From an uncultured Clostridia bacterium (GTDB taxonomy: Bacteria; Bacillota; Clostridia; Lachnospirales; Bianqueaceae): DNA of 33,837 nt. The notes below the pieces were generated by a model. That model made no database searches, was not told the origin of the DNA, and saw only the letters and a program-made list of their open reading frames with translations. Position 1 is the first letter of the stretch; each line of letters starts with the position of its first letter. The position numbers and the translations under genes are program-made. The stretch lies in contig CALWPV010000068.1 of the NCBI GenBank assembly GCA_944383515.1, forward strand, positions 1 to 33,837. The letters run 5' to 3'. Below are positions 1 to 7,200 of the stretch, piece by piece.

Positions 1-1
1 G

Positions 2-109
2 GAGCGTTCCTGGGACTGTCCTTGCCATGGCTCACGATTTAGCGCTGAGGGAGCCGTATTGGACTCACCGGCAAGCCGGCCCCTTGACAGGAGCAAGGTC
101 AGCGATTAA
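2..109 (+). CDS. C-terminal end of a Rieske [2Fe-2S] protein (partial)
   Basis: The window opens inside a gene. Reading from base 2 gives 35 residues ending at TAA 107-109. They contain the second Rieske cluster motif CPCHGSRF, followed by a Gly-containing turn and PASRPL, which is the usual Rieske C-terminal pattern. In Firmicutes such tails commonly end FAD-dependent oxidoreductases (DadA-like with a C-terminal Rieske domain), but the flavin part lies outside the window, so that assignment is inference. The first Cys-x-His motif is also outside. The next gene starts 45 bases later behind its own ribosome binding site. Confidence 0.75.
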   Translation, partial: ERSWDCPCHGSRFSAEGAVLDSPASRPLDRSKVSD

Positions 110-154
110 GATAAATGCATAGTAACAAGAAAATATACCGGAGGACCTTGTGCT

Positions 155-1063
155 ATGCATACTACATATTTTACCGAAACCATACAAAACTGGCAGGACT
201 GGGCCGCGGTTTTTCAGTCTATTTCCGCGTTTGAACCGCTCATTAGGGCCATTTTACAAAAAGAAAAGCTACCGCTTGGCAAGGTAACGCAGTTAACGCC
301 GGGCACCAACGCGGTGTTTCGCGTAGAGCAGCTTGTCATTAAAATTTACGCGCCTAAGGAATCGGGCATGGATCAGACCAGTGATCAAAAGACCGAGCTG
401 TTTGCCGCGCGGTACGCGAAAGAGAAGGGCGTGCGCGCGCCTCAAGTGGTGGCGCATGGCAGCTTGTCCGATCGTTATGACTTTGCATATATGCTCATGC
501 CCTATATGGAAGGGCAAGATTTAGAGAGCGTACTGCGCAGTAGCAGTAAGGCGCAGCAGGAGGCGCTGGGGCGCGCGCTGCGTGAGGCGACAGACCGCTT
601 AAATCAGCCCATTCCAGCCTTTAATACCATTGACGTTTTGAAGGATCCTGAGCGCGAGAGCCGGTGGCGCCCCTATACAGCCGCCTTTCGAACGGCGCGG
701 CGCGCCTATCTGGAAAGCCTGCCTGCTAGCGAACGTGTCTTTACGCATGGCGACCTGTGCGCCGATAACGTGCTCGTTACCCCGCAGGGCCTTTGCCTAC
801 TCGATTTTGCCGATGCCGTGCTCGCGCCGCGCTGCTATGAAGGCGCCCTGATCGCCTTTGAATATCGCTCGTATCCGCGGTTTTTACGGGGGTATTTTGC
901 GCAGGACCCCGCGTCAGAGCTTACGGAGCGCCTGTTACAGGGCATTTTAATGCATGATTTTGGCGGCGATATTGTTAAAAGCGTTATGCCCACAGCACTT
1001 CAAATGGAAACCATAGAGCCACTGCGCCGCGCCATACAAACCATATTAGGAGGAAAAGCATGA
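155..1063 (+). CDS. APH/choline-kinase-family phosphotransferase
   Basis: This 302-residue protein has the aminoglycoside/choline kinase fold. The catalytic loop HGDLCADN lies near residues 197-204 and the metal-binding LLDFAD motif near residue 216. An N-terminal lobe has the GTNAVFRV strand (around residues 49-56) and the VIKIYA strand (about 61-66) expected for nucleotide binding. GGAGG at 140-144 lies 10 bases before ATG 155. The gene overlaps the following metallo-hydrolase fragment by ATGA, so they were probably cotranscribed. Family members phosphorylate antibiotics, sugars, choline or amino-sugar metabolites. Nothing here fixes the substrate, and resistance should not be assumed. Confidence 0.85.
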   Translation: MHTTYFTETIQNWQDWAAVFQSISAFEPLIRAILQKEKLPLGKVTQLTPGTNAVFRVEQLVIKIYAPKESGMDQTSDQKTELFAARYAKEKGVRAPQVVAHGSLSDRYDFAYMLMPYMEGQDLESVLRSSSKAQQEALGRALREATDRLNQPIPAFNTIDVLKDPERESRWRPYTAAFRTARRAYLESLPASERVFTHGDLCADNVLVTPQGLCLLDFADAVLAPRCYEGALIAFEYRSYPRFLRGYFAQDPASELTERLLQGILMHDFGGDIVKSVMPTALQMETIEPLRRAIQTILGGKA

Positions 1064-1537
1064 TTGAAATAAAAAAACTGAACGACCACACCTATGAATT
1101 ATCAGACGCTGACAAAGATTCATTTTATTTAGTTATAGGAAGCCGCAAAGCGGCCGTGATTGACACCGGCATCAGCAAAGGCGAGCGGATTTTGCCACAG
1201 CTTAAGGCGTTAACCACACTGCCCATGGTGCTCGTGCTTACGCACGCGCACATCGACCATTTTTACCACATGGACGAATTTGAAACCGTGTACATGAGCC
1301 ATAAGGAGCTCTCTATGCCGCGCGGCTTGCCACCAGAGCGCTCCTTCTATAATGCATCCGCAAGGCAATCCGCTGAGTTTAGGGCTGTTATGCGATATGA
1401 TCGATCTGGTAGAGCAGGTTCGCAGTGGCTATGTTGCCGGAAAACCTTGCCATGGCCTGGCTCTGACTCAGGAGCCGTCGCTGCTTGCGGCCTATGGCCG
1501 CGCGGATCTGGTGTACAGGCAGGGCATTGTAGATTAA
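1060..1537 (+). pseudogene. Decayed metallo-beta-lactamase-fold hydrolase
   Basis: ATG 1060 overlaps the stop of the phosphotransferase gene and follows AGGAGG. The first ~97 residues are a normal MBL-fold N-terminus with the metal-binding motif THAHIDH (residues 61-67). Near base 1345 the frame is lost. A segment that looks like the family C-terminus continues in the +1-shifted frame from about 1352 to TAA 1537, including DLVEQV and AAYGRADLVY. Together the pieces span only about 159 codons against roughly 220-300 for the family, so a central portion holding the other metal ligands appears deleted. The original frame stays open to 1911, but that tail is antisense to the acetyltransferase gene and is not a real domain. 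Confidence 0.7.
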
Positions 1538-2382
1538 GGGCGGTCGTACTCGATGCTGTCTTCCAGAATTTGAAAGCCTACTTTTTTGTAGGTATGGTTG
1601 GAAATGGGGTTGGCCTTGTCAACGAAAAGGCTAAGGTACTTGTCGCCGGCGGCCAGGCGCAGTTTGCACATTTCTTGAATGAGCGAGCGGCAGTAGCCGT
1701 TTCCGCGCTTTTCCGGACTGGTGTATACGCCGGCCATGGAGGTGCCATGGGTAAGGAAGCGAGTGAAAATGGCCATGCAGACGGGCTGGCGTTTTGTATC
1801 TTCATATATATAGGTATGGGGAAGTTTTTCTTTTGCTTTGGTAAGAGCCTTTTCCGGCGCAAGCTCGCTGCCTACGGCTTCCTGATTAAAAGCGCGCAGC
1901 CAGCTGGTTAGCAGTGCAATGTCGGCGGGCTCTGCCTGGCGCATCTGGCCGGGGGCCAGGGGGCTTTCTTTGACACGGCGCAGCTCCATAATATCCATGC
2001 CATGGCCGCGGCGATACGTATGCTCGCGGTCGCAGGAAAGGAAGGCGCTGGCTAAAGGCTCACTGGCGAGCACGCCGGCTATATCGATTTGGTTTTCGAG
2101 TATGTACTGACAAAGGAGCGCGGCGGCCTGTTTCACGAGCGCCGCATCGGCCGTGAAACTGTGGAGCAGCAGGCGGAAGGGGGCCATGTGGCCAAAGAGA
2201 AGCAGGGGGGACTGCGCGTTTTCGGCATGGACGGCGCCGAAAAAGCAAGAAGGACAGGCCGTGGTCTGCAAATTGGCGCGGGCATTGCCTAAAATCAGTG
2301 TATATAGGGGTTCATGCGGTAGCAATAGACTTTCGTAGCGGTCTAAGAATGCCTGACCGTTTTGACAAAGAAGTAATTTCAT
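1534..2382 (-). CDS. GNAT family N-acetyltransferase
   Basis: This 282-residue protein starts at ATG 2382-2380, behind GGAGG (complement of 2391-2395), on the minus strand. A longer upstream reading exists but would begin inside the divergent ATPase gene. The C-terminal half has the GNAT acetyl-CoA site: the strand AGVYTSPEKRGNGYCRSLI (around residues 215-233) with the R-G-N-G-Y pyrophosphate loop, then LFVDKANP and the Y-K-K-V-G-F segment that closes the fold. The N-terminal half is a less conserved domain common in two-domain Firmicute acetyltransferases. It converges on the MBL pseudogene with the two stop codons overlapping. The acyl acceptor cannot be predicted. Confidence 0.85.
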   Translation of the reverse strand: MKLLLCQNGQAFLDRYESLLLPHEPLYTLILGNARANLQTTACPSCFFGAVHAENAQSPLLLFGHMAPFRLLLHSFTADAALVKQAAALLCQYILENQIDIAGVLASEPLASAFLSCDREHTYRRGHGMDIMELRRVKESPLAPGQMRQAEPADIALLTSWLRAFNQEAVGSELAPEKALTKAKEKLPHTYIYEDTKRQPVCMAIFTRFLTHGTSMAGVYTSPEKRGNGYCRSLIQEMCKLRLAAGDKYLSLFVDKANPISNHTYKKVGFQILEDSIEYDRP

Positions 2383-2397
2383 GGTAAGAAACCTCCG

Positions 2398-2442
2398 ATC
2401 GTTTAAAAATTTCTTGCAATGATTTTTAAACGATAGTATAGT
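2398..2442 (+). promoter_or_regulatory. Promoter containing a 13-bp-arm palindrome
   Basis: Arms ATCGTTTAAAAAT (2398-2410) and ATTTTTAAACGAT (2422-2434) are perfect inverted repeats with an 11-base centre. A rightward sigma-A-like promoter overlaps them: TTGCAA 2414-2419, 17-bp spacer, TATAGT 2437-2442. The palindrome sits just upstream of the leftward acetyltransferase gene, so it could be an operator acting on both directions. Before the ATPase insertion this promoter probably drove the HAD gene that now starts at 3953. Confidence 0.45.
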
Positions 2443-2490
2443 ATGGACCAAGAAAAGATGCAAGAAGAAAAATGGTGGAAGGAGAACGTA
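2431..2490 (+). repeat. 60-bp direct repeat, left copy
   Basis: This segment matches 3890-3949 at 58 of 60 positions (differences at 2448/3907 and 2488/3947). It carries the -10 box and ribosome-binding region that precede the HAD gene in the right copy. The left copy has no gene directly behind it. The pair brackets the DUF4143 ATPase unit with a period of 1,459 bp. Confidence 0.9.
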
Positions 2491-2517
2491 AGAATTTTTG
2501 TACTTAAATGCAAAAAC

Positions 2518-2546
2518 TTGATTTCCTATAAAGTTTATGCTATGAT
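2518..2546 (+). promoter_or_regulatory. Promoter of the DUF4143 ATPase gene
   Basis: TTGATT at 2518-2523 and TATGAT at 2541-2546 are separated by exactly 17 bp. Transcription should begin near 2553, giving a short leader that contains the AAGGAGG site at 2555-2561. Confidence 0.6.
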
Positions 2547-2572
2547 TTGGGCGCAAGGAGGTGTGCACGCCT

Positions 2573-3895
2573 ATGATAGACACGCATGAACTGAAAAAGA
2601 GAGATTTATATCTCAATAGGCTCATTGCATTTCGAGATACCGAACCCGTGAAGGTGATTACCGGTATCCGTCGTTGCGGAAAGTCCAGTCTGTTAAAGCT
2701 TATGGCAGAACATTTGAAGGAAATTGGTGTCGAAGAGGAACAGATCATAGAAATGAACTTTGAATCCTATGAGTTTAAGAAGATGTCTGCTGACGAGTTC
2801 TACCATTATGTCAAAGATCGAGTGATTCCCGACAAGCGGATGTATCTCTTCTTTGACGAATTGCAGCGCATTACAGATTGGGAAGATACAGTTAATTCGT
2901 TCCGGGTAGACTTCAACTGCGATATCTATATTACCGGATCTAATGCATATCTTTTGTCTTCTGAGTATTCAACCTATCTTTCTGGCCGCTGTGTAGAGAT
3001 TAAGATGCTGCCGCTGTCCTTCAGTGAGTTTCTGTATTTCTATGATTTTGAAGTGAAAGAAAGCAGGAGCGCCTTCGGCGGAACGAGAACACATGTGTAT
3101 GACAAGAACGGTGAGCGTTATGAACTGCGTGAGGTTTTTGACGCATACATGCGTTTCGGTGGTATGCCCGGTATTACGGATGTAGGCCTTGACCAGGAAA
3201 AGGCCATGGTGCTGCTGGACGGTATCTATTCTACCGTAGTCGTCCGTGATATTCTGGAGCGCGAAAAACGCAGAGGCCAGAAGCGGATCACTGATCCGGT
3301 ACTGCTTCGTAAGATCATTCTGTTTTTGGCAGACAATATCGGAAGCAGTATCTCGGTATCTTCTATTGGCAATACGCTGGTCAATGAGGGGCTTTTGGAA
3401 GATAGAAAGCGAAAGGGTTCGCCCAGTGCTCATACGGTGCAAGCCTATGTAAATGCATTGCTTGAGTCGTACTTCTATTATGACATCAAGCGCTTTGACA
3501 TTAAGGCCAAGGAATACCTGAGAACGCTTGGAAAGTATTATATCGTAGATATCGGCCTGAGAAACTATCTCCTAGGCTTCCGGAACAGAGATAGCGGTCA
3601 CGCCATTGAAAATGTGGTGTACTTTGAACTGCTTCGCAGAGGGTATGATGTAGCTATCGGCAAGGTAGATAATGCAGAAGTGGACTTCATTGCTACTAAA
3701 ACGGACGAGAAACTGTATGTGCAGGTCACGGAGTCTATGGTAAGCGAGGAAGTTCGTCGCAGAGAGTTGGCACCTCTGCAGAAGATCAATGACAACTATG
3801 AGAAGATTGTTTTGTCTCTGGATACCGGTCTAGATGCTTCCTACAATGGAATTAAATCGCTGAATCTGATCAACTGGCTGATAGAAAAGCGATAG
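2573..3895 (+). CDS. AAA-type ATP-binding protein with DUF4143 domain
   Basis: A 440-residue protein from ATG 2573, 11 bases after AAGGAGG (2555-2561). GTG 2561 overlaps the ribosome site and is less likely. The N-terminal AAA_14 ATPase domain has Walker A GIRRCGKSS (residues 31-39), the Walker B-like segment MYLFFDELQ, and ITGSNAYLL after it. The C-terminal DUF4143 region resembles a PD-(D/E)xK nuclease fold, with ENVVYFELLRRGYDV, AEVDFI near residue 369 and a following YVQVTES strand. Family members are abundant, often mobile or solitary, and of unknown function. The gene has its own promoter and lies between the two copies of a 60-bp repeat; its stop codon TAG is the start of the right copy. 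Its composition differs from the flanking genes, which supports recent acquisition. Confidence 0.9.
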   Translation: MIDTHELKKRDLYLNRLIAFRDTEPVKVITGIRRCGKSSLLKLMAEHLKEIGVEEEQIIEMNFESYEFKKMSADEFYHYVKDRVIPDKRMYLFFDELQRITDWEDTVNSFRVDFNCDIYITGSNAYLLSSEYSTYLSGRCVEIKMLPLSFSEFLYFYDFEVKESRSAFGGTRTHVYDKNGERYELREVFDAYMRFGGMPGITDVGLDQEKAMVLLDGIYSTVVVRDILEREKRRGQKRITDPVLLRKIILFLADNIGSSISVSSIGNTLVNEGLLEDRKRKGSPSAHTVQAYVNALLESYFYYDIKRFDIKAKEYLRTLGKYYIVDIGLRNYLLGFRNRDSGHAIENVVYFELLRRGYDVAIGKVDNAEVDFIATKTDEKLYVQVTESMVSEEVRRRELAPLQKINDNYEKIVLSLDTGLDASYNGIKSLNLINWLIEKR

Positions 3896-3949
3896 TATAG
3901 TATGGATCAAGAAAAGATGCAAGAAGAAAAATGGTGGAAGGAGAACATA
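3890..3949 (+). repeat. 60-bp direct repeat, right copy
   Basis: This is the partner of 2431-2490 (58/60 identical). Its first bases, CGATAG, complete the last codon and stop of the ATPase gene, and its last part provides the GGAAGGAGA ribosome binding site of the HAD gene. The -35 box present upstream of the left copy is missing here. Confidence 0.9.
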
Positions 3950-3952
3950 GCT

Positions 3953-4717
3953 ATGCCAGTTCAAATGATTGTAACGGATTTAGACAGCACCTTGCTACCG
4001 AAAGATAAGAAACTAACGGCGTATACCAAACAGATCATTACTAGAGCCCGAGAAAAAGGAATTCTGTTTGTTGTGGCAACGGCCAGGTCGGTACGGACCG
4101 CGGTCCGGCTTGTGCCACGCGACATGTATGACGCAGGGATTTATCACAATGGAGCCGTCATTTGGGACGAGACGCATAGAATCGGCGGCGTAGGCATTGA
4201 AAAGCCGGTAGCGGTCATTCATAAGCTATTAGAGCAAGTTCCAGACGCTAAAATAGCGGCCGAGTGTAATAATACTTTGTATTGTAATTTTGATTCCAGT
4301 GAAGATTGGCCCGATTCAGAATATGTATTTACCCATGAGTTTCAGGAGCTTAGCGGCTGGGTGGCCGACAAATTGATTGTGGTAACCAGCGATCCAGAGG
4401 TAATCGAAACCTGTGCTTTGTGCCTGCCGCCGGAGCTTTATATTCAATCTGGCGAGGGAACCATTGGCATGATAATGAATCGCGGCGCAACTAAGCTGGA
4501 AGGAATTCGGATTTTGGCGGACATTTACCGAGTTCCTATGGAAAGTATTGCAGCGTTTGGCGACGATTATAACGATATAGAAATGCTGCGCGCCTGCGGC
4601 ACCGGTGTTGCGGTGGGCAATGCGCTGCCGGAAGTGAAGCAAGCGGCCGACGAAATGACAGCAGACTGCGAGCATAATGGCGTGGCGACATGGATTGAGA
4701 AACATATATTGTCTTAA
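3953..4717 (+). CDS. Cof-type HAD-IIB hydrolase
   Basis: The 254-residue protein starts at ATG 3953, ten bases after GGAAGGAG. The upstream in-frame ATG at 3902 is only part of the 60-bp repeat. HAD motif I is DLDSTLL (residues 9-15, nucleophile D9 and acid D11). Motif IV is GDDYNDIEML near residue 203, followed by the G-V-A-V-G-N-A segment that is diagnostic for Cof-type phosphatases. The cap lies between motifs II and III. Such enzymes dephosphorylate sugar phosphates, flavin or pyridoxal phosphates, and the substrate cannot be told here. Its original promoter seems to have been separated from it by the ATPase insertion, so it may now depend on readthrough from the ATPase gene. Confidence 0.88.
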   Translation: MPVQMIVTDLDSTLLPKDKKLTAYTKQIITRAREKGILFVVATARSVRTAVRLVPRDMYDAGIYHNGAVIWDETHRIGGVGIEKPVAVIHKLLEQVPDAKIAAECNNTLYCNFDSSEDWPDSEYVFTHEFQELSGWVADKLIVVTSDPEVIETCALCLPPELYIQSGEGTIGMIMNRGATKLEGIRILADIYRVPMESIAAFGDDYNDIEMLRACGTGVAVGNALPEVKQAADEMTADCEHNGVATWIEKHILS

Positions 4718-4779
4718 TCTGTCATTAGAAGGTGCGTTTGGAAAAGAATTTCAGTTAATGAAAGTTGGGAAGGAATAGT

Positions 4780-5106
4780 ATGGCTAAATATGAGGTAACG
4801 CTAAACCGGGACTTTTGGCAGGTTTTACGTGCGATTGAAACGGGTATTGTGAGTGGCAGCGCTTCGGCTTCCTTAGAAGAAGCCAGCGATTTTGAAAATG
4901 GCGGGGCGCGCTGTAGCGTCAGGGTGTTTGAGCGCTATAGCTGGTCGGGCGGGAATCGGCTGAGTCTGAGCGTAACCCTGTTTCAGAGCGGAGAGGGGCC
5001 TGTATATCTTTCTGCCATTAGCACAGGAGGCAGTCAGGCCATGTTTTTTAAGGTGAATACGTGGGGAGAAGAAGCATTTCTGAATAAATTGAAAGAGTTA
5101 TTATGA
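4780..5106 (+). CDS. DUF6054-like small protein
   Basis: A 108-residue protein from ATG 4780, behind GGGAAGGA (4768-4775). Recognisable features are the start MAKYEVTLNRDFWQVL, the SGSASASLEEASDF segment, CSVRVFERYSW, and the C-terminal NTWGEEAFLNKL. This pattern matches what I recall of DUF6054, a family of small cytoplasmic proteins common in Clostridia with unknown function. There is no signal peptide or membrane helix. The stop overlaps the next ORF by ATGA-type coupling at 5103-5106. Confidence 0.7.
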   Translation: MAKYEVTLNRDFWQVLRAIETGIVSGSASASLEEASDFENGGARCSVRVFERYSWSGGNRLSLSVTLFQSGEGPVYLSAISTGGSQAMFFKVNTWGEEAFLNKLKELL

Positions 5107-5348
5107 TTTTAAGGGAAAAGTTTGGCATTGAGGCCGATGCCAAGCTGAAAGGGGGAATGGAAATCATGTGTAATTTAAGTCAGGGAATTCTGGAAAAAGG
5201 GATTCGGGAGGGCCTTTCCCAGGGCCGGCAAGAAAAAACCAAGGAACTGGCCTACAAAATGTATAGTCAAAAACGGAGCCTGCATGAAATTGCCGAATTT
5301 TTGGAAGTAGAAGAATCACAGCTCAAAGAGTGGCTGGAAGAAAAGTAA
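5103..5348 (+). pseudogene. C-terminal remnant of an Rpn/PD-(D/E)xK transposase-like nuclease
   Basis: The 81-residue reading begins at ATG 5103 inside the end of the previous gene. Its core, MEIMCNLSQGILEKGIREGL followed by a charged stretch and the helical RSLHEIAEFLEVEESQLKEW, is the characteristic C-terminus of Rpn-family (transposase_31-like) nucleases of Lachnospiraceae. The ~200-residue N-terminal nuclease domain is absent. It is therefore most likely a remnant that happens to retain an open frame. It could be a short regulator made from this helical tail, but nothing supports that. Confidence 0.6.
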
Positions 5349-5448
5349 GTTTCATAATTCATTGAAACATTTTGAGAAAGAGGAAATAGAAGAGCCATAG
5401 CGAATGATAAATAAAGAAAGCTTATTTTTTGAAATCTATGGATAAAGG

Positions 5449-5476
5449 GGAAAGGAAGGAAACATCCTTCCTTTCC
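5449..5476 (+). terminator. Rho-independent terminator-like hairpin
   Basis: Arms GGAAAGGAAGGA (5449-5460) and TCCTTCCTTTCC (5465-5476) form a perfect 12-bp stem with loop AACA, followed by a T-rich tail (GATTATTTTA). It separates the Rpn remnant from the lipoprotein gene at 5518. Confidence 0.75.
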
Positions 5477-5517
5477 GATTATTTTACTCATTGTTGCTTT
5501 AAAAATTAGAAGAAAGC

Positions 5518-7134
5518 ATGATGCATATGAAAAAATATATTCTAATTTCCTTTATTCTTTTGTTTGCTTTAATTTCTTGCCAAGTGCCTCATACCGATAA
5601 CACAACCAGTTGGGCAGAAGAAAAGCCGGAAAAACTGATCGTTTATTTAACAGGAAATGCCATGCAATCGGCCGAAAACGATACCTCTCAAAGCATTTCG
5701 TATTATTTTAGTACATATACATTAGGGCCGGCTAATCCGCTTTTTATTCAGTATGGGCAAGAAGGATTCCTGCTAAGCGACGCATTGCAAGCATTTGAAA
5801 GTGAAAGCGGCATTACGCTTGACCTTCGTTTTTTCATGACCAAGGGAGATATGGAAAAACAGATGCAAATCGATATAGAGCAAGGAGAAGCGCCCGACCT
5901 TATTTTGTTGGATCATATGACTTATGCAGGAGAAAAGGGGAGCGACAGCCTATATAGGCTCATGGCGGAGGATTGGTTTTACGATGTAACAGATTTTATG
6001 CAAGCGGAAGGCCTGTATAGCAATGGAAACTACTATACCCCCGTGCTGCGGGCTGGAATTTTCAAAGAGCGTCAGCTGCTATTACCCATTTTATTTAATG
6101 TAAGCACGCTCATGGCCGGGCAGGAGACTATGGCACAGACCGGATTCTATTTGCAGCCTGATATGGCAACGGAGGAATGGATACAAGGGCTGGAAAGCGT
6201 AATGCATGCTACGCCAGAAGGAATAGAAGGCCTTGATTTTTTGGGAGCGCATTTAGATTTATTTCAGATTATACCCGCACTTTTTCAGGCAGCCGGAGTG
6301 AAGCCTGTTGAAGAGGAAACAGGACGAATTACCTTAGAAAAAGACATATTTGAACGAATCGCTGGGTTTTACGCAGATTATCTTCGCATGCAGTATCGAG
6401 GAGAAAGCGAGATAGATTTCTCTTTTTCTGCCAAGCAGCAGTTAGATGAAAGAAAGCAAGAGTACATGCGCAGCAGGCGCATGGATATTTTACAGCAGTA
6501 TAGGCCAATTGCTAGCGCACGCAACGACATAATAGATGTGTCAGAATTTGAACCGTGGAGCAAGCAAGGGTATTATTATTTAGAAGGAGGAAATACATAC
6601 CAGCTGCATTTTCATTCCTTTATTACGCAGGCTATGTTTATGGATTCGCTTTTCCAGACCAGGCAGGAAGAGCTGAAGGTGGTAGGTGTTTCGAACACAG
6701 AAGGGTCCTATACGGCGCTGATTTCGCTTTGCGGCGGCGTATATAAAGAGTCGCAGCATCCGGAATATGCATATCAACTGCTATGCTACTTAATGGATCA
6801 GACTTATTTTCCTTGCTGCGGTGTTTCAGTTAACAGAGAGGTAACGGAAGATATGTTAGATACATTAGCAACTTGGGAGTTTCAGCTAGATCCTTATTAT
6901 GCGGTTTTTGAAGGATATGAAAAACAAGAGGAACATACATTCACCATTGCTCCTTTGCGACCAGAGATTCGGGATCAGCTGGAAGCAGTATTAGAGCATG
7001 TTGGCACAGCGCTTTTGCCCTGCTATGCGGAATATGAACCCATTATGCATGCAATAGAATCATACGCATGGGGGATTTTGACTTTGGAAGACGCTTACCG
7101 GCAGGCGCTGCAAGAGTTAGAGGGCTTAGCTTAA
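5518..7134 (+). CDS. Substrate-binding-like lipoprotein
   Basis: The 538-residue protein begins with a typical lipoprotein signal: basic MMHMKKY, a hydrophobic stretch and the lipobox LISC, so it should be anchored on the outer face of the membrane. ATG codons at 5518, 5521 and 5527 are all possible starts; 5518 is closest to AGAAGAAAG. The body looks like a large extracellular solute-binding protein (family 1-like), with SESGITLDLRFF as the usual first strand and a PDLILLD segment. No permease or ATPase genes are nearby. A similar-sized lipoprotein follows, so the two may form a pair. The ligand is unknown. Confidence 0.65.
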   Translation: MMHMKKYILISFILLFALISCQVPHTDNTTSWAEEKPEKLIVYLTGNAMQSAENDTSQSISYYFSTYTLGPANPLFIQYGQEGFLLSDALQAFESESGITLDLRFFMTKGDMEKQMQIDIEQGEAPDLILLDHMTYAGEKGSDSLYRLMAEDWFYDVTDFMQAEGLYSNGNYYTPVLRAGIFKERQLLLPILFNVSTLMAGQETMAQTGFYLQPDMATEEWIQGLESVMHATPEGIEGLDFLGAHLDLFQIIPALFQAAGVKPVEEETGRITLEKDIFERIAGFYADYLRMQYRGESEIDFSFSAKQQLDERKQEYMRSRRMDILQQYRPIASARNDIIDVSEFEPWSKQGYYYLEGGNTYQLHFHSFITQAMFMDSLFQTRQEELKVVGVSNTEGSYTALISLCGGVYKESQHPEYAYQLLCYLMDQTYFPCCGVSVNREVTEDMLDTLATWEFQLDPYYAVFEGYEKQEEHTFTIAPLRPEIRDQLEAVLEHVGTALLPCYAEYEPIMHAIESYAWGILTLEDAYRQALQELEGLA

Positions 7135-7200
7135 AAAGTAGATTCAATTAAGAATAGTACCGCGTTCTCCGCGCTAAAGCGCTTTGGAATGGAGGTTAGT

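Noticed and set aside
1-110. Possible riboswitch-like GC-rich stem at the window start
   Set aside because: The CCGGC/GCCGG pairing lies inside the coding frame of the Rieske protein tail, which explains the sequence better.
1538-1911. Open frame extending the MBL gene to 283 codons
   Set aside because: It lies antisense to the acetyltransferase gene, and the residues do not resemble the MBL fold; it is an accidental open frame after the frameshift.
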